DNA of 64,000 bases. It comes from Nocardioides luteus. Its GTDB lineage: Bacteria; Actinomycetota; Actinomycetes; Propionibacteriales; Nocardioidaceae. The notes beneath the pieces were generated by a model. That model searched no databases. It worked only from the letters and a program-made list of their open reading frames with translations, and had not been told where the DNA came from. A program made the translations under genes and the position numbers. The DNA is taken from contig NZ_JZDQ02000024.1 of assembly GCF_000960475.2 (NCBI RefSeq), forward strand, positions 34,558 to 98,557, given 5' to 3'. Below, one piece after another: positions 49,565 through 58,486 of this stretch. Position 1 is the stretch's first letter; every line of letters begins with the position of its first letter.

Positions 49565-49693
49565 GCCAGCAATCCTATGGGTCATCGCACCCCGGTTTTG
49601 GAACCGCCATTGCCCCGTGCGTAGACTCACCGTTGGTGGTCTTCCCACATGGTTAGCCGCGCCCTCAACCGCGCGTCTGATGCAGACCTCCGT

Positions 49694-49766
49694 AGGGCAC
49701 TAGCTCAACTGGCAGAGCATCGGTCTCCAAAACCGAAGGTTGGGGGTTCAAGTCCCTCGTGCCCTG
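49694..49766 (+). tRNA. tRNA-Trp (CCA)
   Basis: A 73-nt tRNA with acceptor AGGGCAC/GTGCCCT, anticodon loop CTCCAAA (anticodon CCA) between TCGGT and ACCGA, and T-arm GGGGG TTCAAGT CCCTC (one mismatch). Not CCA-ending. It is next to secE, as in other actinobacteria. Confidence 0.95.
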
Positions 49767-49812
49767 CAAAGCCGGACCAGCGATGGAAACGTTTTCGAGA
49801 GAAGGTGGCGGC

Positions 49813-50058
49813 GTGACGGACAGCAAGGCGGTCCCGACTCCGAGCGACAAGAAGACGGAGAAGCGCACCAGTCTCCCGACGTTCTACCGCCAGGTCGTGG
49901 CCGAGCTCCGCAAGGTCGTCTGGCCGACGCAGAATCAGCTCACGACGTACTTCATCGTGGTTCTGGTCTTCGTCCTCGTGATGATGGCGATCACCGCGGG
50001 CCTTGACCTCGGGTTCGGCAAGTTGATGTTCTGGGTGTTCGGCGGCCGCGACGCGTGA
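49813..50058 (+). CDS. secE: Preprotein translocase subunit SecE
   Basis: An 81-aa SecE with cytoplasmic lead, LPTFYRQVVAELRKVVWPTQ and a single membrane helix (YFIVVLVFVLVMMAITAGLD). The GTG at 49813 has GAAGG at suitable spacing; an ATG at 49783 is less likely. It lies 46 bp after tRNA-Trp. Confidence 0.94.
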   Translation: MTDSKAVPTPSDKKTEKRTSLPTFYRQVVAELRKVVWPTQNQLTTYFIVVLVFVLVMMAITAGLDLGFGKLMFWVFGGRDA

Positions 50059-50119
50059 TCGCGTGGGCCCCGGCCGCGGAACACACCCGATACACACAAT
50101 CAACGGTTTGGAGCAGGAC

Positions 50120-50926
50120 GTGTCTGAGCAGGACTACACCGAGGAGACCGAGGTCCTCGAGACGGCCGAGGCCGCCTCCGACGTGCCTGCAGAGGCTGAG
50201 TTCGACGGGTCCGACGAGTCCGGTGACGCCGGCGAGGACGCTTCGTCGTTCGACGAGATCGTCGAGGGCGAGGCCCCCGAGGCCGCTGACGACGACCCGC
50301 TCGAGGCGTTCCGCCGTGAGCTGTGGGCCAAGCCGGGCGACTGGTTCGTGATCCACACCTACTCCGGCATGGAGAACCGGGTGAAGTCCAACCTGGAGAA
50401 CCGCATCGTCTCCCTCAACATGGAGGACTACATCCACGAGATCGTGGTCCCCACCGAGGAGGTCCCGGAGATCAAGAACGGCCAGCGCAAGATGGTCAAG
50501 CGCACCGTTCTCCCGGGTTACGTCCTGGTCCGGATGGACCTCACCGACGAGTCCTGGGCCGCCGTGCGCCACACCCCGTCGGTCACCGGTTTCGTCGGCC
50601 ACAGCCACCAGCCGGTGCCGCTGTCGATGACCGAGGTCGAGAACATGCTCGCCCCCGCCGTCGTCGCCCAGGCCGAGGCCGAGGCTGCCGCCGCCGGTGA
50701 GGCTGCGACCGCCACCTCCGGTGCCACCGGCACCGCCAAGAAGCCCGTCGAGGTCGTCGACTTCGCCGAGGGCGACTCGGTCACCGTCGTCGACGGCCCC
50801 TTCGCCACTCTGCACGCGACCATCACCGAGCTCAACGCCGAGTCCCAGCGCGTCAAGGCGCTCGTCGAGATCTTCGGTCGCGAGACCCCGGTCGAGCTCT
50901 CGTTCAACCAGATCGAGAAGGTTTGA
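50120..50926 (+). CDS. nusG: Transcription termination/antitermination protein NusG
   Basis: A 268-aa NusG with an acidic actinobacterial N-terminal extension (about 85 residues), the NGN domain (WFVIHTYSGMENRVKSNLEN, VLPGYVLVRMDL) and the KOW domain (GDSVTVVDGPFATLHATITE). Between NGN and KOW there is an unusually Ala-rich linker. The GTG at 50120 was chosen; the upstream frame crosses the intergenic region. It is followed by two hairpins and, unusually, not by rplK. Confidence 0.94.
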   Translation: MSEQDYTEETEVLETAEAASDVPAEAEFDGSDESGDAGEDASSFDEIVEGEAPEAADDDPLEAFRRELWAKPGDWFVIHTYSGMENRVKSNLENRIVSLNMEDYIHEIVVPTEEVPEIKNGQRKMVKRTVLPGYVLVRMDLTDESWAAVRHTPSVTGFVGHSHQPVPLSMTEVENMLAPAVVAQAEAEAAAAGEAATATSGATGTAKKPVEVVDFAEGDSVTVVDGPFATLHATITELNAESQRVKALVEIFGRETPVELSFNQIEKV

Positions 50927-50929
50927 GCC

Positions 50930-50962
50930 TACGACCCCGCGAGCGAAGCGAGCGGGGTCGTA
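50930..50962 (+). terminator. Hairpin directly after nusG
   Basis: TACGACCCCGC (50930-50940) pairs with GCGGGGTCGTA (50952-50962). The 11-nt loop is GAGCGAAGCGA. A second GAGCG/GCAGCGG-rich stretch (50971-51015) follows. Confidence 0.75.
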
Positions 50963-51041
50963 ACGCGAAAAGGTCGAGCGAGCGCAGCGGCTGAGCTTGC
51001 GAAGCCGCGAAGCGGGTCGAGACCAACTTTCCCGTAGCAAT

Positions 51042-51074
51042 CAGGCCCCCGTTCGTCATCCGAACGGGGGCCTG
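51042..51074. terminator. Hairpin between nusG and the glycosyltransferase gene
   Basis: CAGGCCCCCGTTCG (51042-51055) pairs perfectly with CGAACGGGGGCCTG (51061-51074). Placed between converging transcripts, it can stop both. Confidence 0.85.
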
Positions 51075-51092
51075 CTGCGTTGTCGCTGAGCT

Positions 51093-52250
51093 CTAGGCGG
51101 GTGTATGCAAGACAGGCCGCTCCTGCGGATCGCCGGCCGAAGGCAACCGAACGAGAGTCTCCAAGTCGCGTACGACGGCTGCGGGCGTGATCGGGGACGG
51201 CATCAGCAACACGTCGATGAGGTCGTCGACCGAGTTGTCGACGGTGAACCTGGCGGCCGCGTCGAGTCTGACGACCTCGTCGACCGCGCCGAGAGCCGCG
51301 GCCTCGCGGATGCCTCGAGCCAACGCGGCGGGGTCGTCCGGGGCGACCAGCGTGATCGAACCGCAGTCCGTCTCGGGGAGTCCTCCGTCGTCGGAGGCGA
51401 CCACGCGGCAGCCGGAGTGCTGGGCCTCGATCGAGACGATGCCGAAGGTCTCGTGCCAGTACTGGCTGTTGGAGGGCATGACGATGATGTCGTGCCGGGC
51501 CATCAACGTGGCCATCGCGCGCGGCGTGGTTCTGCGGGGCACGAGCCGAACGCTGGGATGTGCTTCGAGGACCCGCTCGATGTTGCGGCCCTGTGGTTTG
51601 TCGGAGCCCGCGGTCGTGGCCGTGCAGGTGAAGGTCCGTTCCTGGCCGGCCGGGTCCAGGTCGAGCATTGCCAGCAACGTGTAGATCCCCTTCTCGGGGC
51701 TGAGCCGGCCCGCGTAGAGGATGCGAGTCCCGGTCTCCTCGGAAGGCGGGCGCATCTCGGTGCTGAAGCACGCCTCGGCGTACGGGTAGACGATGCTGAT
51801 GGTGTCCAGATCGACATCGAGGAACTCGGACCACAACCGCGCCGAGAATCGGCTGGTCGCGATCAGCGACCGGTCCTGCATCGTCGCCGCGATACGGACC
51901 CGGCCGGCAGCGTCACCCGGTGGTGGCACGTGCAGCATCTGGTAGGCAGGTCGCTTGGTTCTCACGACGGGGAACTCGGCCACGAAGATCACGACCCCGT
52001 CGAGCTCGCCGACGTCCGCGACACACGCCATCGAGAGGAAGGGGACGTCCGTGAACTCGTCGCGTCCGTCCGTCATCCCGACTCCAATGGTGACGACGTG
52101 GGCGTTGAGACCGCGGCGATTGAGCTCTCGGACGTGGCCGATCGTGTAGTTCTCGGTGCCCCCGGTGCCCGCCGGCAGTGGCTGGTGCGGGTTCCAGACG
52201 AAGTAGATGTTTCCGACTGTCTTCGGACGATCGTCGAGATACGAAGGCAT
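51093..52250 (-). CDS. Glycosyltransferase family 4
   Basis: A 385-aa GT4 enzyme: PLPAGTGGTENYTIGHVREL near the start, ILYAGRLSPEKGIYTLLAML in the donor domain and HETFGIVSIEAQHSGCRVVAS near the end. Acceptor and sugar unknown. It is the first of three minus-strand genes that sit between nusG and rplK. Confidence 0.87.
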   Translation of the reverse strand: MPSYLDDRPKTVGNIYFVWNPHQPLPAGTGGTENYTIGHVRELNRRGLNAHVVTIGVGMTDGRDEFTDVPFLSMACVADVGELDGVVIFVAEFPVVRTKRPAYQMLHVPPPGDAAGRVRIAATMQDRSLIATSRFSARLWSEFLDVDLDTISIVYPYAEACFSTEMRPPSEETGTRILYAGRLSPEKGIYTLLAMLDLDPAGQERTFTCTATTAGSDKPQGRNIERVLEAHPSVRLVPRRTTPRAMATLMARHDIIVMPSNSQYWHETFGIVSIEAQHSGCRVVASDDGGLPETDCGSITLVAPDDPAALARGIREAAALGAVDEVVRLDAAARFTVDNSVDDLIDVLLMPSPITPAAVVRDLETLVRLPSAGDPQERPVLHTPA

Positions 52251-52360
52251 CTGACCACTGTCTGCGGGTTGCTGCCGACACCGCTGCCGTGTGCCCGCGC
52301 GATGTCCGCGTCGGGCGGTAGGTGTCCTGCAGTCTTGGCCTCAGTGTAGCCGCCGGGACG

Positions 52361-54076
52361 TCACCTCGCGTAGACGCGGACTTCCCAGGGTTCCAGCCGA
52401 TCGGGATCGATCCTGCGGCGGGGGTAGTTGGCCAGCACCAGGTCGCGAGCCACCCGGTCGTCGCGGTCGACGGAGACCGGCAGGTCGGACAGATTCGCAT
52501 CGACGGTGAGGGTCGTGCCGTCCAGCTGGCGCCGGAACGAGTAGATCTGGTCACGGCCCGTGTCGACGGCGGCGAAGTGCCCGTCCACCACGACCGGCAG
52601 GTGGTGCCGCAGCGCGATCAGGGCGCGGTAGTACTCATAGACCGAGCCCGGCGCACCGCGCTGTGCGGCGACGTTCAACCAGCTGTGGTTGGGATTGATC
52701 CCGATCCAGGCAGTGCCGGGCGTGAAGCCGGCGCCGGGCGCGGCGCTCCACTGCATCGGCGTACGTGCGTTGTCCCGGCTCCGCCGTCGCAGGGTGTCCA
52801 GCGCGACGGCGGCGTCCACGCGGTGCGTACCGACCGCTCTCGCGTAGTAGTCGAGAGACTCGATGTCTCGGAAGTCGTCGATGCCGGTGAACGGGGCGTT
52901 GGTCATCCCGATCTCCTCGCCCTGGAAGACGTAGGGGGTGCCCCGGTGCAGGTGCAGCACCGTGGCCAGCGCGGTTGCCGACTCGCGCCAGTACGTCGTG
53001 TCGTTGCCGTAGCGGGAGACGACCCTGGGCTGGTCGTGGTTGTTCCAGTAGAGGCTGTTCCATCCGGTGTCGCCGAGGGCGGTCTGCCATCTCGCTAGCG
53101 TGTCGCGCAGGTCCTTCACGCTCATCCGTCGTTGGGTCCACTTGTCGCCGTCCGCGTCGAGGTTGACGTGCTCGTACTGGAACACCATGGCCAGCTGGCC
53201 ATGCACCTGGTGGGTGAACTCCCGGGCCTGCTCGGGCGTGACCCCTGGCATCTCGCCCACGGTGAGGTAGCTGCCCGGCCGCGAGTCGAACACCCGGCGC
53301 TTCATCTCGGCCAGATAGTCGCGGATCCGGGGACCATGGCCGAAGTACGGCATCCCGTCGCCGTAGCCGTCGCGGTTGAGCGGCGCGTCGGGCAGCCGGG
53401 GATCCTTGGAGATGAAGTTGATGACGTCCATCCGGAAGCCGTCGATCCCGCGGTCGAGCCACCAGTTCATCATCGTGAACACCGCCTCGCGGGTGTCCGG
53501 GTTGTCCCAGTTCAGATCCGGCTGGGACCGAGCGAACAGGTGCAGGTAGTACTGGCCGCGCTCCGGCGCCCACTCCCATGCGGACCCGCCGAAGGACGCG
53601 CCCCAATTGTTGGGCTCCGACCCGGGCGCACCGGGGATCGTCCCCGGCCGTGCGTCCCGCCAGAAGTACCACTCCGAGGTGGCCGCCTCGCGCGAGGCGC
53701 GCGCGGCCAGGAACCAGGGGTGCTGATCAGAGGTGTGGTTGACGACGAGGTCCATGATCAGCCTCATGCCCCGTCGATGGACCGCGTCGAGCAGCCGGTC
53801 GAGGTCTTCCAAGGTGCCGAAGAGCGGATCGACATCCTGGTAGTCGCTGACGTCGTAACCGTTGTCCTCCTGCGGCGAGCGGTAGACCGGGGACAGCCAG
53901 ATCACATCGATCCCCAGCTCCTGGAGGTAGTCCAGGTGTTGCACGATGCCGGGAAGGTCACCGATGCCGTCGTCGTCGGAGTCGGCGAAGCTGCGGACGT
54001 AGATCTGGTAGACCACCGCCGACTTCCACCACGCCTCGCGGTTCGAGGCCGACCGAGGCGTGCCGGGTGCGGCCAT
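52361..54076 (-). CDS. Alpha-glucosidase (GH13 family)
   Basis: A 571-aa glycoside hydrolase family 13 enzyme. It starts WWKSAVVYQIYVRSFADSD and shows the conserved regions MDLVVNHTSDQHPWF, GFRMDVINF (nucleophile Asp), VGEMPGV (acid/base Glu) and NNHDQPRVVSRYG (transition-state Asp). The pattern is that of oligo-1,6-glucosidase/alpha-glucosidase, cytoplasmic (no signal peptide). The ATG at 54076 follows GAGGCGG; ATG at 54103 is an alternative. Confidence 0.9.
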   Translation of the reverse strand: MAAPGTPRSASNREAWWKSAVVYQIYVRSFADSDDDGIGDLPGIVQHLDYLQELGIDVIWLSPVYRSPQEDNGYDVSDYQDVDPLFGTLEDLDRLLDAVHRRGMRLIMDLVVNHTSDQHPWFLAARASREAATSEWYFWRDARPGTIPGAPGSEPNNWGASFGGSAWEWAPERGQYYLHLFARSQPDLNWDNPDTREAVFTMMNWWLDRGIDGFRMDVINFISKDPRLPDAPLNRDGYGDGMPYFGHGPRIRDYLAEMKRRVFDSRPGSYLTVGEMPGVTPEQAREFTHQVHGQLAMVFQYEHVNLDADGDKWTQRRMSVKDLRDTLARWQTALGDTGWNSLYWNNHDQPRVVSRYGNDTTYWRESATALATVLHLHRGTPYVFQGEEIGMTNAPFTGIDDFRDIESLDYYARAVGTHRVDAAVALDTLRRRSRDNARTPMQWSAAPGAGFTPGTAWIGINPNHSWLNVAAQRGAPGSVYEYYRALIALRHHLPVVVDGHFAAVDTGRDQIYSFRRQLDGTTLTVDANLSDLPVSVDRDDRVARDLVLANYPRRRIDPDRLEPWEVRVYAR

Positions 54077-54192
54077 GTGCCACCGCCTCGGGTTTGCCAC
54101 CATGCCAGTGTCGAGAGTGACCTGGACGACTGTGACCTTGATTCGAGCCTATCCGGAGTGCCAAGTGAGCGTTCGGGGGTCGCGAGGGCGCC

Positions 54193-55389
54193 TCACGGCA
54201 GCGTCTTGATCAGCCACTCGACGTACCCGGTGATGTCGGTGACGACGCCGGGGACGGCGGCCTTGGCCTGGGTGACGGTCTTGCCGAGCAGCCGGATGCT
54301 GCAGGCGTCGACGGCGCGGTCGGTGTCCCAGCCGTCGGCGAGGTCGGGGAAGCGGGAGGCGAGCTCGGCGGCACAGATCCCACGGCGTTCGGGGATCGAG
54401 GCCCAGCTGCCGTCGTCGGTGGGCGTGGGGCTGGGGCTCGGGGCCGTCGACGGGCTCGAGCTCGGCTTCGCCGAGGGCTGGGCGCCGGCGGTCGGCTTCG
54501 GAGCGGTCGATGCCGGCTTCTTCTTCCCGGGCTTCTTGTCGGTCTTCTTCGTCGTGTCCCGCCCGTGGCCGCCCGGGGTGGGCTCGGCGTGCGCGGGTGC
54601 GGCGGCGAGCTCGATGTCGTCGCCGCCGTAGGGGCTGTCGGAGTAACCCTTGGCGATCTTCAGGACGGTGGAGACGTACGCCTCGCTGCGGTTGTAGCGG
54701 GTGAGCGCGGCCCGCTTCCCGGCTTCGGTGGAGACGTCCTCGTCGCCGGAGCAGAGGTAGACGGCGGCGGCGAGGGCGGCGTCGTCGATGTCCTGCGGAT
54801 CGCGTACGCCGTCGCCGTCTCCGTCGACGGCCACCAGCGGCCAGGTCGACGGGATGAACTGCATCGGCCCGACGGCCCGGTCGCCGTCGGCGAGCTTGTC
54901 GACGGCGCCGGCGTCGGTGTCGGGTGCGGGGTCACCCGTGGGAGTGGTCAGCGCGGGACCGTAGATGGCGGGGATCGCCTTGCCCGAGTCGTCGAGCCGG
55001 CTGCTCTTCAGGCGCCCGTGGTCGGACTCGACCATCCCGACGGCGGCGAGCAGCGTCCAGTCGAGGGCGCAGGCCCGGTCGGCGGTGGTGACGACCGCGG
55101 CGGCCCGCTGGTAGGCGGCCAGTGCGGCCATCGGGATGTCGCTGCCCTTCGCCATCGCGATGGCGATCGTGCCGGTCCGGGCTCCTTCGCGGGCTCCCTG
55201 TGCCGGGGCGGGCTCGGTGACGCTCGCGGGCTGTTCGATCGCCGATGCCGCCAACGTCTCCCCGCCGGGCAGCTTCACCGGTTCGGCAGGATCGAACCCG
55301 GCCCCGGTGGCGGCAGCGGTCCAGGCGGCCGACAGTGCGGTCAGCGGGACGAGTGCGGCGTACATGGACAGACGACGTCGATTGAACAA
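54193..55389 (-). CDS. Lytic-transglycosylase-like secreted protein
   Basis: A 398-aa exported protein with a lysozyme-like domain (residues 105-240): LDWTLLAAVGMVESDHGRL carries the catalytic Glu, GPMQFIPSTW and LTRYNRSEAYV follow. A low-complexity Lys/Pro/Ser/Thr linker (about 280-340) leads to a C-terminal segment. The start is TTG at 55389, preceded by GGGAG 5 bp upstream; it gives FNRRRLSMYAALVPLTALSA as signal peptide. A TTGACA box and TACAAA (16-bp spacer, minus strand, 55427-55400) lie just upstream, but too close to the ribosome-binding site to be sure. Peptidoglycan cleavage is inferred. Confidence 0.82.
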   Translation of the reverse strand: MFNRRRLSMYAALVPLTALSAAWTAAATGAGFDPAEPVKLPGGETLAASAIEQPASVTEPAPAQGAREGARTGTIAIAMAKGSDIPMAALAAYQRAAAVVTTADRACALDWTLLAAVGMVESDHGRLKSSRLDDSGKAIPAIYGPALTTPTGDPAPDTDAGAVDKLADGDRAVGPMQFIPSTWPLVAVDGDGDGVRDPQDIDDAALAAAVYLCSGDEDVSTEAGKRAALTRYNRSEAYVSTVLKIAKGYSDSPYGGDDIELAAAPAHAEPTPGGHGRDTTKKTDKKPGKKKPASTAPKPTAGAQPSAKPSSSPSTAPSPSPTPTDDGSWASIPERRGICAAELASRFPDLADGWDTDRAVDACSIRLLGKTVTQAKAAVPGVVTDITGYVEWLIKTLP

Positions 55390-55602
55390 TTGAGCTCCCT
55401 TTGTAAATCCCCCGGGGAGTATGTCAAGGAGCGTGGTGGTCGTCACTGACGGGGTCCCACTCAGTGGGCCGCCCTGCGCTGATTTCGTGAACCCGAACGG
55501 ATCACGGACAATTGACAAGTTGCGAGAGCAACACCGCAGGTGGCAGAGGCCGAAACGTACAAGCGGCTTCGTCATGACCACGAGAAGGAAGAGATCTCAA
55601 GA

Positions 55603-56031
55603 ATGCCTCCGAAGAAGAAGATCGCAGCGCTCGTCAAGGTGCAGCTGCAGGCCGGCTCCGCGACCCCGGCCCCGCCGGTCGGTACCGCGCTCGGTCCGCA
55701 CGGCGTCAACATCATGGAGTTCTGCAAGGCGTACAACGCCCAGACCGAGTCCATGCGCGGCAACGTGATCCCCGTCGAGATCACCATCTACGAGGACCGC
55801 TCGTTCACCTTCATCACGAAGACCCCGCCGGCCGCTGAGCTGATCAAGAAGGCCGCCGGCCTGAAGAAGGGCTCGTCCGTCCCGCACAAGGACAAGGTCG
55901 GCAAGCTGACCAAGGACCAGGTGCGCGAGATCGCGACCACCAAGCTGCCCGACCTCAACGCGAACGACATCGACGCCGCGATGAAGATCGTCGAGGGCAC
56001 CGCCCGCTCCATGGGCGTCACCACCGACTGA
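55603..56031 (+). CDS. rplK: 50S ribosomal protein L11
   Basis: A 142-aa L11 (KIAALVKVQLQAGSATPAPP, GTALGPHGVNIMEFCKAYN). ATG at 55603 fits the family; an upstream ATG in frame (55540) adds residues not found in L11. The 213-bp gap before it contains a TTGACA at about 55514 that may be its promoter, as rplK is here cut off from nusG. It is 62 bp before rplA. Confidence 0.95.
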   Translation: MPPKKKIAALVKVQLQAGSATPAPPVGTALGPHGVNIMEFCKAYNAQTESMRGNVIPVEITIYEDRSFTFITKTPPAAELIKKAAGLKKGSSVPHKDKVGKLTKDQVREIATTKLPDLNANDIDAAMKIVEGTARSMGVTTD

Positions 56032-56093
56032 TACGTGGGAGAGCCGCGCTGGCTCGCTAACCACATCTCCTCTTAACTACCGAAGGAATCACC

Positions 56094-56807
56094 ATGCAGC
56101 GCAGCAAGACCTACCGCGCGGCGTCGGAGACGTTCGACAAGAACGAGCTCTACGCCCCGCTGGCCGCGATCAAGATCGCCAAGGGCTCCAGCAAGAAGAA
56201 GTTCGACGAGACCGTTGACGTCGTCATGCGTCTCGGCGTCGACCCCCGCAAGGCCGACCAGATGGTGCGCGGCACCGTCAGCCTGCCCCACGGCACCGGT
56301 AAGACGATGCGCGTCATCGTCTTCGCCGCTGCTCCGGACAAGGCCGAGGCCGCTCGCGAGGCCGGCGCGGACGTCGTCGGTGCCGACGACCTCATCGAGA
56401 AGGTCTCCGGCGGTTGGCTCGACTTCGACGCCGTCGTCGCGACCCCCGACATGATGGGCAAGGTCGGCCGCCTCGGCCGCGTGCTCGGCCCCCGTGGCCT
56501 CATGCCGAACCCGAAGACCGGCACCGTCACCCCGGACCCGGCCAAGGCCGTGACCGACATCAAGGGCGGCAAGATCGACTTCCGGGTCGACCGTCACGCC
56601 AACCTTCACTTCATCATCGGCAAGGCCTCCTTCTCCGAGGCTCAGCTCGCCGAGAACTACGCCGCTGCTCTCGAGGAGGTGCTTCGTCTGAAGCCGTCCT
56701 CCTCCAAGGGCCGCTACCTGAAGAAGGTCACCCTCTCGACCACCATGGGCCCCGGTGTCCAGGTCGACCCCAACCGCATCAAGAACGTTGCGGGCGAGGA
56801 CGAGTAA
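56094..56807 (+). CDS. rplA: 50S ribosomal protein L1
   Basis: A 237-aa L1 (RSKTYRAASETFDKNELYAP, GRVLGPRGLMPNPKTGTVTP). Normal length. It is followed by a very strong terminator and is the last gene of the ribosomal set here; rplJ and rplL are not in the window's next genes. L1 usually represses its own mRNA, and a leader upstream of rplK would be the place for that. Confidence 0.95.
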   Translation: MQRSKTYRAASETFDKNELYAPLAAIKIAKGSSKKKFDETVDVVMRLGVDPRKADQMVRGTVSLPHGTGKTMRVIVFAAAPDKAEAAREAGADVVGADDLIEKVSGGWLDFDAVVATPDMMGKVGRLGRVLGPRGLMPNPKTGTVTPDPAKAVTDIKGGKIDFRVDRHANLHFIIGKASFSEAQLAENYAAALEEVLRLKPSSSKGRYLKKVTLSTTMGPGVQVDPNRIKNVAGEDE

Positions 56808-56819
56808 GTCTCGCGTCAA

Positions 56820-56859
56820 GACGATGGCCCGCCACCCCGAGGGGTGGCGGGCCATCGTC
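56820..56859 (+). terminator. Strong terminator after rplA
   Basis: GACGATGGCCCGCCACCCC (56820-56838) is repeated inverted (56841-56859) with only GA between, so the loop opens to about four bases. A 19-bp perfect stem. Confidence 0.9.
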
Positions 56860-56885
56860 GTACAAAGAGTCGTAGAGTTCGGCGC

Positions 56886-57677
56886 ATGAATCTGCGGAAG
56901 CTTGCTGCTGCCCTGACCGTTCCTGCCCTGGGGCTGGCGCTCGCCGCCTGCGGAGGCGGTGACGAAGGCGGCACCTCGGCGTCGGGTGCGAAGCTGGTCA
57001 AGGCCGACACCCTGACCATCTGCACGCACCTGCCCTACAAGCCGTTCGAGTTCAACGAGGGCGGCGAGGTCGTCGGCTTCGACGTCGACGTGCTCAAGAT
57101 CGCGGCCGACTCCGAGAAGCTCAAGACGGACGTCGTCAACATCGGCTGGGAGACCATCGTCTCCGGCGAGGCGCTCAACTCCGGCAAGTGCGACGTCGCC
57201 GCCGGCGCGATGACGATCACCGAAGAGCGCGAGAAGGTCATGGACTTCACCGAGCCCTACTTCGAGGCGACCCAGGCGCTGATGACCAAGAAGGGCGCCG
57301 GGTACGCGTCGCTCGACGACCTCGCCGGCAAGACCATCGCCGTCCAGGAGGCCACCACCGGTGCCGACTACGTCAAGGAGCACGCTCCGAAGGACGCCAA
57401 GATCATCACGCTCGAGGACTCGGCGCTGATGATGCAGGCGGTCAAGAGCGGCAAGGCCGACGCCGGTGTCAACGACAACGGCCTGCTCTACGACTTCGTC
57501 AAGAACAACACCGACACCGAGATCACCAGCGAGTTCCAGACCGGTGAGTCCTACGGCTTCTCGGTCAAGAAGAACGGCAACGACAAGCTGCTCGACGTGC
57601 TCAACAAGGCCATCAACGACAAGGCCGCCTACGACGAGGTCTACAAGAAGTGGTTCGGGGAGGCTGCCGCCCAGTGA
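56886..57677 (+). CDS. Amino-acid ABC transporter, substrate-binding lipoprotein
   Basis: A 263-aa exported solute-binding protein: lipobox LALAAC (Cys22), Gly/Ser linker, then the family-3 fold (LPYKPFEFNEGGEVVGFDVD, DVAAGAMTITEEREKVMDFT). It binds a polar amino acid or similar; substrate unknown. The ATG at 56886 lies 26 bp after the terminator. The stop overlaps the permease GTG by 4 bp. Confidence 0.92.
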   Translation: MNLRKLAAALTVPALGLALAACGGGDEGGTSASGAKLVKADTLTICTHLPYKPFEFNEGGEVVGFDVDVLKIAADSEKLKTDVVNIGWETIVSGEALNSGKCDVAAGAMTITEEREKVMDFTEPYFEATQALMTKKGAGYASLDDLAGKTIAVQEATTGADYVKEHAPKDAKIITLEDSALMMQAVKSGKADAGVNDNGLLYDFVKNNTDTEITSEFQTGESYGFSVKKNGNDKLLDVLNKAINDKAAYDEVYKKWFGEAAAQ

Positions 57678-58486
57678 CGGGCACGGCAGTGGTTCCCAAG
57701 AAGCGGATGTCGCCGCGCAAGCGTGCGGCGCTCGTTCGTTACGTCCAGTACGCCCTGCTGGTGCTGCTGGTCGTCGTCCTGGCCCTGATCGCGGACTGGG
57801 GCGAGATCAGGCGCGCGTTCCTCGACCTGGACATCGCGGGAGCACAGTTCCCCGACGTCATCGTGATCGCCCTCAAGAACACGATCATCTACACCGCCTG
57901 CGGCTTCGCCTTCGGGCTCGCGCTCGGCCTCGTGCTGGCGCTGATGCGGCTCTCGAGCGTCGGTCCGTACCGGTGGATCTCCACCGGCATCATCGAGCTC
58001 TTCCGTGGGCTGCCGGCGCTGGTCGTGTTCCTGGTGCTCGGACTCGGGCTCTCGCTGGCCTTCGGGACCCAGCTCTCCAACCTCACCACCGTCACCCTGG
58101 CGCTCGGTCTGGTCGGCGGTGCCTACATGGCCGAGACGATCCGGGCCGGCATCCAGGCGGTGCCGAAGGGACAGTACGAGGCCGCCCGCACCCTGGGCAT
58201 GACCCACAGCCGGGCGATGATCACGATCGTGCTCCCGCAGGCGTTCCGGGTGATCCTGCCGCCGCTGACCAACGAGCTGATCCTGCTCACCAAGGACTCC
58301 TCGCTGGTCTACATCCTCGGGCTGTCCTTGGACGAGTACGAGCTCACCGCCTTCGGTCGAGAGAACATGAACGCCAACGCCAACCTGACCCCGATGGTCA
58401 CGATCGCGCTGTGCTACCTGCTGATCACGGTGCCGCTCTCGATCGTCGTACGCCGCCTGGAAGCCAAGTCGGGGAAGGCCCGCTGA
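57674..58486 (+). CDS. Amino-acid ABC transporter, permease
   Basis: A 270-aa permease with about five membrane helices and the HisMQ-type loop (EAARTLGMTHSRAMITIVLP, KDSSLVYILGL). It starts with GTG at 57674. The basic cytoplasmic N-terminus (VPKKRMSPRKRAALVRYVQY) precedes the first helix. The ATG of the ATPase gene shares its last base. Confidence 0.92.
   Translation: MTGTAVVPKKRMSPRKRAALVRYVQYALLVLLVVVLALIADWGEIRRAFLDLDIAGAQFPDVIVIALKNTIIYTACGFAFGLALGLVLALMRLSSVGPYRWISTGIIELFRGLPALVVFLVLGLGLSLAFGTQLSNLTTVTLALGLVGGAYMAETIRAGIQAVPKGQYEAARTLGMTHSRAMITIVLPQAFRVILPPLTNELILLTKDSSLVYILGLSLDEYELTAFGRENMNANANLTPMVTIALCYLLITVPLSIVVRRLEAKSGKAR

Noticed and set aside
55390..55602. A riboswitch (for example cyclic di-AMP) before the lysozyme-like gene.
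   Set aside because: I could not find the conserved blocks of any riboswitch I know; only a TTGACA/TACAAA pair and a small palindrome are visible.
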